The notes beneath the pieces were generated by a model. That model made no database searches, was not told the DNA's origin, and saw only the letters and a program-made list of their open reading frames with translations. From Rotaria sordida (taxonomy: Eukaryota > Rotifera > Eurotatoria > Philodinida > Philodinidae), in contig CAJNOL010001004.1 of assembly GCA_905250125.1 (NCBI GenBank), forward strand, positions 23,472-87,471: a stretch of 64,000 nt of DNA, given 5' to 3'. This document shows positions 35,014-51,492 of this stretch, piece after piece. Position 1 is the stretch's first letter. Each line of letters starts with the position of its first letter. A program made the position numbers and the translations under genes.

Positions 35014-35588
35014 ACGTTAAAGAAAAAATATTTTATTATTTTCTTTTTTTGTTTTTCATATTGTAACAAGTTCAATTAATACATATTTCGCATGCTCAAA
35101 ATGTATGATTTTATTTTGTCTATTAATAAAAATTCATGTATTTTTCGATGTACAATTTTATGTCGAGTAGTTTGAAAGTAATTTCAGATTGATTTGATAA
35201 TATATAGAGTAATAGGGACTTAAAATTGTGCCCTCAACTTCTAATGGTCGACATGGCCATTGAATTCGTGAGAATTTTTGCTAATTATTTTCATCTCGAA
35301 TTGGTTTCATAGGACAGAGCATTCAATTCTTCATTGATTCCTATAAAACCAAATCTATTTTTTATTTGTCATTTCATTGACAGCCAATGGTTTATTAGCT
35401 AAAAAATCAGTTCTATTCATTGACTTTTTTTTTACAGAGAGAGAGAGAGATGCATGGAGCTCAGTTGGAGGAAATGTTTATATACTAATCAATAGTGCTT
35501 TTCAAAAGCTACAAAATCTTACGTTTACGAAACCCACAAAAACATGACGGTTTTCTTAAGAAATTCCATGCATACTACGTTCGAGACA
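35014..35588. other. 3' flank of the GPCR and spacer
   Basis: AATAAA-like signals occur shortly after the stop codon. A (GA)n run is at 35440-35450. No other feature is seen. Confidence 0.4.
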
Positions 35589-36066
35589 TGATTCAATGAT
35601 ATTTTGATAAAGTTGAGTCAGAAAAACCAGAGAGATTACGCCAAAATTAACGTGATGTTCAAAATTAGCATTGAAAACTAAGTCGACTTATGTATGTTTC
35701 AAATATTTCCACGATTTTTTTTTCTGCATCGAAAAATCGACCTGTGATCCTTCTCAAGATTGACTCAAAAGATTAACACATCGTATTTATTGTTCACACA
35801 TCTGCCATTTTGTATTTTTTTCTTATTTCAGAAAAATTAGAAACTGTTGCACATTGTAGAAATGAATTTTCAATGAAATTCTTATTTGAGCTGATTCTGA
35901 GGAAGATGAGAAGTCAATTTTTCGATGCAGAAAAAAAAACTCGCAAAAAATGTATGACATATACATAAGTTGTCTCAGTTTTCAATGCTGATTCGAAATA
36001 TCACGTTAGTTTTGACGTAACCTTCAGTTTTTCTGACTCAGCTTTATCAAAACATCATTCAAAAAC
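35589..36066. mobile_element. Foldback element between GPCR and CCT4
   Basis: The left blocks ATGATATTTTGATAAAG, GAGTCAGAAAAAC, TTAACGTGAT, AGCATTGAAAACT and TTTCTGCATCGAAAAAT recur inverted in the right half (35895-36066). The arms are around 180 bp with mismatches and the centre is about 120 bp. No coding frame. From 36067 to 36826 nothing else is recognised. Confidence 0.7.
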
Positions 36067-36826
36067 ATTTTATGATTTCAATGGTTTTGTCGACAATGAG
36101 AAATTAAGAATAGTATTTTGAATCTTCATTCCTCTATATATCATCAAATCGATATGAAATTAATACTACTAAACTACTCGATATAAAATAATGCATCAAA
36201 GAACAGATGAACTTTCGAACAGTTAAAAAAAAGAGACAGGTTGATGGTCTTATTCGGACTCGTGCTTAATTGATGAAAATAGAGATTACTGTCTATTTAA
36301 AAAATTCTCATTAGACATGGAATATATAATAAAAACAAAAAAAACATACGTAATAAACCCTGAAAAAAATAATGATGTTTTTTTTATTAAGAAAATCAAG
36401 TAGAGCATGTTCAATCTCATGAAAGAAATATTTGTATCACAAAGTGACAAAACTTCAAAATAATGAGAATGCATAAAAAGTGTAGACATGTTTGTATTTC
36501 GGAAAATTACATGTCACAATATTATTCAGATATATTCAATATGCATCGATGAACAATTTGATTTTCGGCACTGCTTCCATTCTAATTGTATTATTAATAA
36601 TATCCTTCCGTTGCAAAGTTTTATTCATTTAGAAAAAGAAAACAAATCTCGTTCAAATTAAAGTCATACATTCTTTTATCACTTTGCACAGGTATTTTAA
36701 AAGAGATAAGTTATCATTGAAACAAAAAACAATTAAAAAAAACACAGTTTCCTACGGAATAATCATTACATTCACATATGCAACAATTCTTTTTTTTTGG
36801 ATTTCATTGGATTACATAGTTTCGAT

Positions 36827-39800
36827 CTAAATTAAATAAAAATATAACAAAGTACAAGAATTATTAAAATGAACATTTACTATATCATCAATTTTTAAAA
36901 TTGATCGAACAGTTTCAGTAGCTAAACGAATAGCACTCATCGATACAAGCAATGGTTGAACAACATTTTCTTCAAGAATATTTGATATAAGACCCTATAT
37001 GAAATAAATTTTTATTAAAACAATAAAATATAGAAAAAAAGAAAACATTCAAATATACTTTTCGAACATTGATACCAGCATTAGTATCATTTTGAGCATG
37101 ACGATTTCTTAATTCAGTTACAGTAGCAATAGGATTTAAACCTGCATTCTCTGCTAATGTATATGGAATAACTTCGAGTGCTTCAGCAAAAGCACGTACA
37201 CAATATTGATCAACACCTGATAAACTTTGTGCATATTCCGATAGACGAACAGATAATTCTATTTCAGGTGCTGCTCCACCAGCAATTAATGCTCTAGAAA
37301 TAGATTAGAATAACAAAAACAACAAAATAATACAAGTTATTATTATTATTATTATTATTACGAACCGTTCTTTTACAAGACATCGTACAACACAAAGAGC
37401 ATCATGAATTGAACGACCAGCTTCTTCAAGCATTAATTTATTGGAACCACGTAATAAAATTGATACTGTATGACCTGGGTGAGCAACACCCATAATCTAT
37501 TAAAATAAATCAAAAAATATTTTCATTTAGACTATCTACAGAATTATATTTTTAATTTGATATTTTTTTAAAAAACCTTCCGCACAGTCTTTATTATTGT
37601 GTTGAATATGCAGAAGAGATTCTTATAGCTAAATATAAATAACTTAACAATTGCTGGAAATAAAGTATTTTCGAAAAGTTCCTCCATTCGACATTACAAA
37701 CAATGCAGACATAAATTGAATACGAACTAATTCTTTCTTTTTTTCTCATCATAATTGTATTATTCGATGTAAAGGATTATTAAAAAAGACATCAAGTTCT
37801 ATGATTACATATGTCTGATAATCCAAGAATTGAATTTTTATGTACTTGAAACAGTAAAGATTCTTCTTCAAAATTTATATTAATGTTGATAACTTGAGAA
37901 ATTAAAAAATTGAAAAACTAAAACTCTCTAATAATATTTTTCGTTATCAGATTTCTTTTTCTTTCAAGCAAAAATTTGAATAAAACATTTTTTTTATCAA
38001 TATCAAGACCATGAGGGTTAGTAAGTAAAAAGATAATATTGGTATTAACTTTTTGCTCTTCAAAACTAATTTTCTATCAAAGAGAACAAATGAAACTATT
38101 TTTTTAGTTCAATAGAAAGTCGACACAGTACAAACAAGTTCAATTTTTTATTTCTTTCTTGTGAATTTAAAAAAAACATACCTTAACAATTTTATCTGAA
38201 CCAGCTGTAATTTCTTCCACAAGATCTGCTGATCCTAACATATCTTGTTGAAAATGATCTAAACTTGCAATTGGTTTACAACCAAGTGTCTAAATTAATA
38301 AATATTTACATATTAAAATTAAAGGAAAAAAAGACAAATGTTCATTTACTTTAGCAATAAATGGTACATCTTCTCTTTCAACATCTTTAACAATTAATAT
38401 TTTCATTTTTGCTAAATAATGTATAGCTAAATCACTAATAGCATCACGTAATATAGATTTTTGTATAAGTAATACATTGCAATTAGTTTTTTTAATTTGT
38501 TTTATTATATTTAATATATATTGACGTTCTTCTTTTATAACACGATCCATTTGTGCATGATCACTAATTATAACTGTATTTTCCATCTAAATTATTTTCA
38601 AAAATAAATAATTTCAAAAAACAAAAAAAAAAATAAATAAATTTTTTACATCAGTTTTTGGTGGTGATATACAGAATTGTATAAGAGCTATTTTAGCTTT
38701 TTCTATACGAGTTGGTGCTCCGAAACCAATAGTTTTTTGATCGAGAATAAGACCTTCGACTAATTCTGTATCTTCAATAGTACCTCTGAAAAGGAAAAAT
38801 AAAGTTTACTTTCTTTATTTTTTTATGTATTTAATCATTTTATATTATACCCGAGTTTTTTAATAATGCGAATATCACGAAGATCAACATTCTTATCAAC
38901 AGTTGGATTAATTACTCTAAGCACAGCTTGAACAGCGATTGGAGCAAGAAGATGAGTATGTTGTGAAACGACCTATTCATAAATTGATAATGATGGAAAA
39001 GTTTTTCTTTATTTTGTTGACTTACTTTTGAATTCAATGCAGTCGAAGCACTTTGTAATAAAGATTTATTGTCACTAAGTTGTATAGGTATGCTAATATC
39101 TCTTAAAATTTCTGTTGATTTTTCTACTGCTTTTTCAAATGCTTCAGCTATAGTTGTTGGATGAATACCTAAATTACATGTTCATTCCAATTTTTCATGT
39201 TTTCTATCAAAACAACACTACGCACAGAGTATTTTGTAGAAGCTACAGACGCTGCCAAAGCTGTAAAAATAGAGTGAGTTCGAAACAAACACCATACGGA
39301 CAACGATTCTAGACTATACTTTTTGTTTTCATTGGGATACAGCCTTTTTTCGCACACTCTACGAAAACCGACACCCTCCATGGACATTCATAGACATTTA
39401 TGGTTACTTTGATAAGATATTTTATAATTAAATATCACAATAGCCAAAGATAACTTTTGGGTATGCGTAAAAATTGCGAACTACACGGACACTGATTATT
39501 ACCTCAGTTTTAATTGCCTGTCTACAAAAGAAGGCTATATTTCAATTGAAAACTAAAAGCGCAATCCACAATGAGTGTTTGTATGAAATTCGTGTCGAAC
39601 GCTATCTGTTTCCGCAACTTCCGCAATTTTTACAGGTACCTCTATTCACATCAGCTAGAAAGTTATGATTTCATTGATTTTTTTTAACCAAAATGAATAT
39701 TACAAATGAGAGATTATTGAAATATTCAATTATATTTTATATTCATACCTTTAGCTACAAGACGACTAGCTGCATCAAGCAAACTACCAGCAATGACAAC

Positions 39801-40270
39801 AACTGTTGTTGTTCCATCACCTGCTTCAATATCTTGTGCTTTAGATAATTCAACTAACTAATAAAAAACAAACGAATATAAAGAAAAGACTGTTTTTTTC
39901 AATAAATGATTTTCCACAAACCATTTTTGAAGCAGGATGAATAACAGACATTTGTTTAAGTATAGTTGCACCATCATTAGTAATTGTTACTTCACCATTA
40001 CCCGTTTGAATCATTTTATCCATACCACGTGGTCCTAAACTTGTTCGTACAGCATCAGCTACCGCTAAAATATTTTATTTAAATTTCTATCTCAAAAACA
40101 ATTTCTTGTATTGTTTTGATACCTTTAGCAGCAACAATATTCGAATTTCTAATTGCATCAGGTCTCTGTCTTGTTTTAAATCCTGTATCATTCGTTTGAC
40201 CTGATTCTGATGTTCCTTTAGCACTAGCAGCTACTGATGCAAATGATTTAGATGTATTACTCGATGTCAT
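36827..40270 (-). CDS. CCT4: T-complex protein 1 subunit delta (CCT4), with a one-base frameshift near the C-terminus
   Basis: Eleven minus-strand exons (40123-40270, 39922-40064, 39749-39857, 39026-39168, 38851-38972, 38650-38785, 38350-38586, 38182-38289, 37366-37496, 37059-37293, and the last from 36995 down) join in phase up to the last. CCT is the cytosolic ring chaperonin that folds actin and tubulin. Delta-subunit hallmarks are [49 protein letters not shown] and [20 protein letters not shown]. In the last exon, an extra A in the run at 36959-36961 moves the frame after EENVV. The reading then stops at 36915-36917, giving about 530 residues. The other frame continues with family-like QPLLVSMSA and SILKIDDIV to a stop at 36827-36829. 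This is either a sequence error or real damage to one gene copy. Two introns are long (580 and 685 bp), and an (ATT)n microsatellite lies near 37338-37360. Confidence 0.93.
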
Positions 40271-40711
40271 ATTTATAATTTATCTTAAAGACAAACAAAC
40301 AACACAATTGGTAGGGGTTTTTTTGATTTTCTGGTTAATGTGTACGTGCCATCGAACAACGAGATTCGAACTTATATATGATAATCGGGAGTAAAGACAT
40401 TAGACAAATGAAAAAAGATGAACAAACAACAACAACAACAGCAAAATGAAAATCTCTAATGGGGGATTTTGTTAACAGAAACAAAAAGAAAAAGAAAAAA
40501 AACACATAGCGAGTGGAAAAAAGAAGAAAACGAAAAAAGCATTTTTTTTTTTCTTTCATAAATTTTTTTTTTTTGAATCAATGACATATACAAAGACAAA
40601 TTTATATTCTTGTTTATCGTTCTTTTTGTTTTTTCTTTATCATATTGATTAAATTTTTCAGGCCAAAATGTACGATGACAATCATGAAAAATCAAAATAA
40701 ACAAACAAAAT
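40271..40711. other. Short spacer between CCT4 and the makorin-like gene
   Basis: This 441 bp contains the CCT4 promoter side and the 3' flank of the makorin-like gene, both on the minus strand. It holds CAA-repeat and A-rich runs (40426-40445, 40535-40575). No other gene is seen. Confidence 0.5.
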
Positions 40712-42324
40712 TTAATAAGCACGTTCACGATAACGAGATGATGAATATCGACTTGATGATGCCGATGGTGGTGATGGTGAATAATGATGTGATCGACTAC
40801 CATTATGTGAACCATGATAACGATCACGATCACGTTCTCGATCTCGATCTCTTTCACCACGATCACGATCTCTTGAATGTTGATGTTGTTGTCGATATTG
40901 TTTAGCGGCTTCATGATGATCATAAAAACATCGATCCGAATAACGACAAAAACCATGACGAAGATAATAACGACAAGGAAGTGTCCTTGAATTTTAAAAA
41001 GAAAAAAAAACAAAAAAACAAATCAATAAATAATCAATTATTTCATTGAAAAGAAGAAGAAAATTAGAAAGTATTTAAAAATATACAAACGTTTTTTTTT
41101 TATAAGCTTATACTGGTAAAGATAAAAATCACAGCACATCTATACATACAGTTGAAAATCTTTTGATGTTAAAAAATAAATATATATATATGTGTGTATA
41201 AAATGTTTTGTTTAATTCTGCCAAAGATAACTGGATATAAATATTTCTAACAAGCCAGATTAAATAAATGATACTCGTTTAAATAATAATCAATATTAAT
41301 TTAAATAAATCTGTTTAAGAATAATTAACTTAATCTGAGGAAGAACTCGAACGACGAATAAAGACACAGGTCTAGAAGAATCAGAGATTGAAGATCACTA
41401 TCATCTTTATATTTATAAATATTCGATAAGAGTATTTTTTTTCTTTTGACTAATTTGATTCTTCATATTTTTTAAAATTGTTTCTCGCCTTCGCTAACTT
41501 CATAATTCATTTTATAAAAAAAAAACAAAAAAAAGAAACTTACTTTAAATGACTTTTATGCTTCTTAACAATACGATACTTTTCGTCTTTATTATCATAA
41601 TAATGTTTAGTCGGTGTTATAAATGCTGAACGAACTTTACACACCGGACAACTAAAAACACGACAAATTTTAATTAAAAACTTTTTGTTGTTTTTTTATT
41701 TATTTTATTTTTTTGAATAAATATCTTCTATACCTTTCTGATTCAGCATTGCTATATTTCGAACGTTTCCATGAAACAATACATTCATAACAACTAAAAT
41801 AATATTTTATATTATTGAATTATTTTTTTCTTTTAAATAAATTACAAAATATGATCGCAATTGTCGAGTACACCAAATAAACGTTTTGCTGCTTCAACAT
41901 CACACGAACAAATCTCACAGATATGTCGACCAGGATCACCACCATCTTTATGACGACGTCGTTTTGATAATGAACTTGGTTGACGTGGTGGTGATGGTGA
42001 ACGTTGATTAGTTTCCTTACGAGTGACAGGTGATTTTGAACCTTCAATAGAACTACGACTACGTGATCGTGATAAAGGTGAACGAGGTGACACTGGTGTA
42101 GGACTACGACTTGAAAAAGAAAATTAATTTTTGTATATTTGACAAAAAAAAATCAATAATTTGATTTTCTTTTACTTTGAACTATCCCGTCGACGTTTTT
42201 GTGCTGCTGATGATGACTGACGAACAGTACGACTATTACTATCCTTACCATCCATAAGGACAACACTTGGATGAGAATGAGATCTTGGTAATGGATCAGG
42301 TGAAATTGAACGTTCCGAACTCAT
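40712..42324 (-). CDS. Makorin-like RING / CCCH zinc-finger protein with RS-rich N-terminus
   Basis: Five minus-strand exons (42176-42324, 41846-42109, 41734-41793, 41544-41651, 40712-40985) join in phase into 284 residues. Residues 1-105 are Ser/Arg/Pro-rich. A C3HC4 RING begins at Cys114 (CEIC), has Cys134/His136 in LDNCDHIFCYEC, and ends with SCPVCKVRSAF. The spacing and the following HYYDNKDEKYRIVKKHKSHL resemble the makorin RING and the linker after it. A CCCH finger follows with Cys198, Cys206, Cys212 and His216 (C-x7-C-x5-C-x3-H). The C-terminus is rich in Arg-Asp pairs and Ser/Tyr. Makorins are RNA-binding ubiquitin ligases. This protein lacks the N-terminal CCCH fingers and has RS-type tails instead, so it may be nuclear and splicing-associated (inference). 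Each splice junction rebuilds a conserved residue, which supports the model. Confidence 0.88.
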
Positions 42325-43987
42325 TCTTTATTCAATTGACATACAAATACACAAAAGTTTGAATCTAGAAAAAAAAAATATTCTTTTATTCTTCACTTGT
42401 AGTGATGGAATATTTTATCAATAAACAAATAAATAAATAAACGAATAGACGGATAGAAAAAGAAGAGAAACAAAAATGTCGATTAATAATAAAGAATTGG
42501 CAAACGAATTGAAATCACTGATAAATATATTTTATAAAATATTATGAAAACTTTTTTCTTTTGTATTATTTTATTAAAATTAAAATTTTCTTTTTATCAA
42601 TTATTGATTTTCTGAAAAGACAGAAAAACTATTTATAGATGTCGCATTGAACTGCCATTTTTTTTTCAAAATGCATTACCGTTGTTATCGATCAAAGAAA
42701 TGATAACCATAATAATCCTTAGAATACATAAGAATTCCACTATGGTTGTAAAATTTCATAAAAATAAAATACATTACTTTGTAGTGTTAAAAAATTTGGT
42801 AGATTTTGCAGTCAGTATGTTGATGTAAAAAGATAAGCAGAATAGAACAAGTGTTGACATGTTATGAAATCCACATATCTGATGACATAGACGGCGCACC
42901 AACAAAACAATAGGATGCAATTGCTTCTTGTCAGAAAAATTAGGGAATGTAATCCGAGATTATTGTTTCGCCTGATATCTGCCTGTTTTAGTAGTTGTTA
43001 TGAAAAGATTGATAGACAGTGCCAGAAATTATCTGTATAATTTGACTCGTGTTATATATATATATGTATATGACATTTGTCCTTATCAAAGAAGCTAAAG
43101 GTCGGTTAATAAATATCATATGATTGGAGAAACACAGAGATCGCTCATCTTTTCTTTTTTATCCATGACAGAAAGTACATGCCTATTAGCCGCCTTCTCT
43201 ATTTTATATTCTTTTACAAGTTTATGATTAGCTTCTAATTTATTTGTTTAATGTCTGAAACAAGTAAAGAAATCCAAAAAACTCCACTACAAGAAAAATA
43301 TAATAGTACAGCTATTCTAAATACGAACGAAACAATTATTTTAGGTGAAACTGGATAATACAACATCAGTACCACCATTTTAAGAGTGTGGGTGTAGATG
43401 TTAATCTTCTCTGCACGAATTTATACATACACTCCAACAGATCACTAGAGGCTATTTAGTTTATATGAAAGGGAAATAGTAGATTTCAAGATTGAATTTG
43501 TATCGAAATAAAAATATTTTGAAAATAAATAAACTGATTATTCGTAAGACTTGAACTGAATTTATTGTTTTGCTTAAAAAGTTTAGTTAGCACTGCTTAT
43601 GTCTGACGAATAATCATAATTAATAAATTATATTGTTTTATATATCAATTATGCAATGAGATTATAGTTGCGTTATTAAGCTTGAACAGTATTAAATCCA
43701 TCACGAAGAAATAGAACATTAATGTTACCAGCTTTATCGATCGAAAGTTAAAGAATATTATCTACTGCTACTCATGCATCTTCGATTGGTACATGGTCAG
43801 TAATCTTTCTTCATTAGTTCATTCAGAGTTTGATTCATTGGTGATATATGCAGATTCAATTCATTCGATGTTATCGAATGCTTATTCTAGCGTCATCTCC
43901 TTACTTATCCCATAAGTAAGTGCAAGTATCCGTTTCAACTACAAACGAAGTAAATGTGCTTTAAATAGACCACACAAAAGACTTACG
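42325..43987. other. Spacer with one weak telomere-like hairpin
   Basis: AT-rich sequence. A 35-residue frame at 43253-43360 (starting MSETSKEIQK) has balanced composition but no partner or family. A weaker member of the GTGTGGGTGT motif group lies at 43384-43435. Nothing else is recognised. Confidence 0.4.
43384..43435. repeat. GAGTGTGGGTGT motif with weak hairpin (copy D)
   Basis: The left arm GAGTGTGGGTGTAGATG is close to copies A-C. The right side (ATACATACACTCC) pairs only partly, so this is the most degraded copy. Confidence 0.4.
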
Positions 43988-44608
43988 AGGGAACATTCCC
44001 AAGTGTCACATCGCTTTTGAGTCGAGTGTATGCGCATCATGTAGGTCCCAATAATCTATGAAAACTCTGAAAAAGTTCGTACCGCTTGCTTATTACTGCC
44101 GAGATATTGCATTTTTATTGTATGTTTAAAACAAAAAAAGCTGTGGTCCCCCTCAGGAGCGCTAGAAAAACTAAATTTCGAATTTCGACTTGAAATTTTG
44201 CATAGAGATATAGGCCTCAGTGAGAATAGTTTATTGTGAAAGTTTCAGATCTTTTCGTTGTTCCTATCCTAAGATACAGCTATAGTAAAATATCTTATAT
44301 ACACCAGCAGATTTCGATGTTCTTATTTCAGACTAGGAGCAATCAAAAGATCTGAAACTTTCACAATAAACTATTCTCATTGAGACCTATTCCTGTATAA
44401 AATTTCAAGTTGGAATTCGAAATTTAGTTTTTCTAGTGTTTCTGAGGAGGACCACGACTTTTTGCTTATAAATACAATAAAAATGCAATATCTCGACAGT
44501 AATAAGCTAGTGGCACGAATTTTTTTTGGAGTATTCATAGATCATTAGGGTCTACATGATGCGCATACGCTCGACTCAAAAACGATGTGATACTTGGGAA
44601 TGTTCCCT
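43988..44608. mobile_element. Foldback MITE with ~300 bp arms
   Basis: The outer ends AGGGAACATTCCCAAGT (43988) and ACTTGGGAATGTTCCCT (ending 44608) begin arms of about 300 bp that pair nearly throughout. Paired blocks include GCGCATCATGTAG, GATATTGCATTTTTATTGTA, AAACTAAATTTCGAAT and GAAAGTTTCAGATCTTTT. The element is 621 bp with a very short centre and no coding frame. Its arm motifs recur at 1-175, 46442-47008 and 49080-49465, so this is the best-preserved member of a family. Confidence 0.85.
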
Positions 44609-44619
44609 GGTTAGCTGCA

Positions 44620-45110
44620 TTACCACTATCAAATCCAATATTTCTCCTAGATGAAAAAGACATCTATCAGTTAACCATGCTTGATATGAGCTAACACGTT
44701 GAATGTTTAGTGGTCTGTTAGTCATATTTATTTCTTTTCAGAGATAAATCATAAGTGCAAATTATTTTTCCAATCGTGAACTAATGTTTTGTATAATTTA
44801 TTGCGACTAAAACTAGCCCAAATAGGTACTGTCTTTATGCAATCAACATCGTAGTGGTTGTGTTGTACTCTTTTAGAAAAGTGCTGATGACTCCAGTCGA
44901 AGATAATCAAATGTATGTAAAATGAGATGTGTATGACAATAGATGTCTGCACCTATTTGAAGAACTGGAGAGCAACGAAAGACACCTATTAAAGGTTCTA
45001 GTAAAGTCTTGGTGATGTATGTTCCATTTGAATGGAACACCAATTTAATTTTTTCATAAAATGGAAGAGGAATTATAATGATGAACAATCAATTCTTCAG
45101 ACATAGTTCT
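44620..45110 (-). pseudogene. Possible decayed coding remnant, family unknown
   Basis: Two minus-strand frames, 45088-44873 and 44952-44749, overlap around 44880-44950. They read as pieces of one protein (RCSPVLQIGADIYCHTHLIL, then FDWSHQHFSKRVQHNHYDV and KTVPIWASFSRNKLYKTLVH). Composition is protein-like rather than AT-driven, but stops break it into pieces. I do not recognise the family. Confidence 0.25.
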
Positions 45111-46441
45111 ATGGGCAAATATTTCAACATTATCGATATAAAAATAGATGTAGACAAATAAATCAAACGATATGACGAATACTTATTCGTATAATATGAA
45201 TATAATACAATAACATCAAGAGAAAAATCGAATAAAAACTAAGATAACAACGATGACGACCTTAAATTTGTAAAGTAATAAATATCATAAAGAAAAAAAA
45301 ATGACGCGATACACGTTGTCATCTTTTAGTACATCATGCCGTATTAAACTGTAAAGTAATAGATATTTTATTTGAATGTTAATAAACTCATTATCATCAA
45401 AAAGAACTGAGATTTTCTATTAATATTATAGAGACATCTCTTGGTATGATTTCTATTCGTTGATCATTCAAGCTAATATAATTTTTCATTTTCTTTTGAA
45501 GCAATAATCAACGCATGATAGGCAAATCACTAGAAGAAATATTTAGTTTACCTGTTCATATAATCAAATCTGGTATTTTGCAAGATAAATTTTTGGATGT
45601 ATTATAATTATTTCATCAATTGTAAAATTATATCTATTTTATGCATATTTAATTTATTTATTTTTATTGCATATTATATTCATGGTGTGTTTTCTAGTGT
45701 TTATCATTGATTTTAAACATTAATGGCATCTAACAAACAAGAATTAAAACATCTATAATTGATATATTATCAATATAACAAACTAAAATCCAATGTTTAT
45801 TTTTTTCGGTAAAATTTGATTAGATAGATCTCATGAGACAATAAAATATAATAATAATATTAAAGAAAAAGTAAATTCATAATTTAATTTAGTCTCAATA
45901 ATTGAATAACAAAAACTGGAAGTATTCAATATCGAGATAAATTAATCAAATTCAAATCTCGTCGATAAAAAAAAATAAAGCATCTATTTTAAAATTTTCA
46001 ACTAATTTGGATTAGTTTTTATTGCATTATATTCTTTTTATTTATTTAAGGATGGTGATCAATGTCATTAATTAATCAATTTACGATAACACAAAAAAAA
46101 AATAATAATTCTTATGATGACATAATTCTAATCCAAAATAAATCTTGCCCATTGAACAAATGAATTATTATATTAATGAAGACAAAATTTATAGAATCGG
46201 TCATCAAAAGCATTACAATAAAGAAAACAATTAAATATCTTCGCATTGATTTTATCAAATGGGTTGGTTTTTTTAGTTAGTAGTAGAAGTTTATTCAAAG
46301 TTTTTTTTTCATACGAAAAAGGTAAATAAATTCTACCATGAAGTTTTATTGTTAGTATCGTAAAAGCGATTTTACCTATTATCAAGTAAGAAGAATATAT
46401 TTGTAGCGTTTTATAGATAATTTTCAATTGCCATCTAAAAC
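45111..46441. other. Spacer without recognisable genes
   Basis: AT-rich. A short plus-strand frame near 45500-45606 (GKSLEEIFSLPVHIIKSG) looks protein-like but is isolated. No repeat structure was seen. Confidence 0.35.
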
Positions 46442-47008
46442 GGGAAGTCCTCCAACTGATAGATCACTTTTAAATTGAGACTATGTGTATTATGTAGATC
46501 TAAATGAATGATGAACACTCTGAAAAGAGCTCATGTCCTTAGCTTATTGTTATGAAGATACTGTACTTTTGCGGTATTTTTTAAATGAATGGCATGGTAA
46601 CAGAAAAACTTATTTTCGAATTTCGACTTGAAACTTTGCACAGAAACAGGTCTTTTGATTTGCTTCTATTCTGAAATAAGAACATAAAATCTACCAGTTT
46701 ATATAAGCGATGTAAAAGTCATCCTATTACCATAGTTGTATCTTTGGATGAGAACAATGACAAGATTTGAAACATTCACAATAAATTATTTTCGTTACGG
46801 CTTGTCTCTAAGCAAAGTTTCAAGTCGAAATTCGAAAATAAGTTTTTTTTGTCAACACGGCATTCATTTAAAAAATACCGTAAAAGAGCAGTACCTTCGC
46901 AGTAATAAGCTACAGGTGCGAACTCTTGAAGATATTTGTAATTTATTTGGTTCTGTACAATCCACATAGTCTCGACTCAAAAGTGATTCATCAGTTGAAG
47001 AACTTCTC
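46442..47008. mobile_element. Foldback MITE, second diverged copy of the 43988 family
   Basis: The ends GAAGTCCTCCAACTGAT and, inverted, GAAGTTCTTCAACTGAT enclose arms that share the family core TTTCGAATTTCGACTTGAAA and its inverse, AATGAATGGCATGG / ACGGCATTCATTT, and AAATAAGAACATA. The arms are more diverged than at 43988. No coding frame. Confidence 0.75.
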
Positions 47009-47639
47009 TTGTAAGAGAATAATAAGAAGTTAAAATGAACTTTATGAAGGATACTATATTGATGCACGTAGAGCAAATTTTTAAAATAAGTTAGTTTAAA
47101 GGTCAACAGTTATAAAATTTCAAACCTAGAACACTGGTTTTTTCAAGGAAGTTGGTGTTTTAGTGTCTAAATGACTGCAATTATACTTTTTATTTATAGA
47201 CACATATTTCAGTATTTAAACTGTCTAGTTTTAAAAACTTGTTTTGCGTGCATCAATATAGTATCATTTATAGAGTTCATTTTAATTTCTTATTATTATT
47301 CTCTTAGACAATAATTGAAAAATATCTATAAAATGCTTCGTATGTATTTTTCTTACTTGACAATAGTATTTATTTACATTATCCATATGAAAAAAAAAAT
47401 TTTAAATAAGCTTCTATCACTAATAACAAAAACCAGGCCATTCGACTGAGCTGAAGATAGTTCAATTTTTAATCGTAGTACTACTCATGATACATCCTGT
47501 ATATCATTTTAGTTTTGATAGATTTAAGAAAAAGAATATTTTTAATGATCATTTAATCGAAAATAATTTCTATTATTTTTCTAGATATTTTTTTTTCTTC
47601 ATTTTTCGTATAAACTATCAATCACATTTGACCTATGTG

Positions 47640-51492
<3,853 letters not shown>

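Noticed and set aside
40456-41013. Minus-strand frame rich in His, Ile and Val, and a plus-strand mirror frame
   Set aside because: Both are frame shadows of the Arg-Asp-rich last exon of the makorin-like gene.
47487-47639. In-frame 5' extension of membralin
   Set aside because: It would add a Phe/Asn-rich leader unlike any membralin; ATG 47640 matches the family start.
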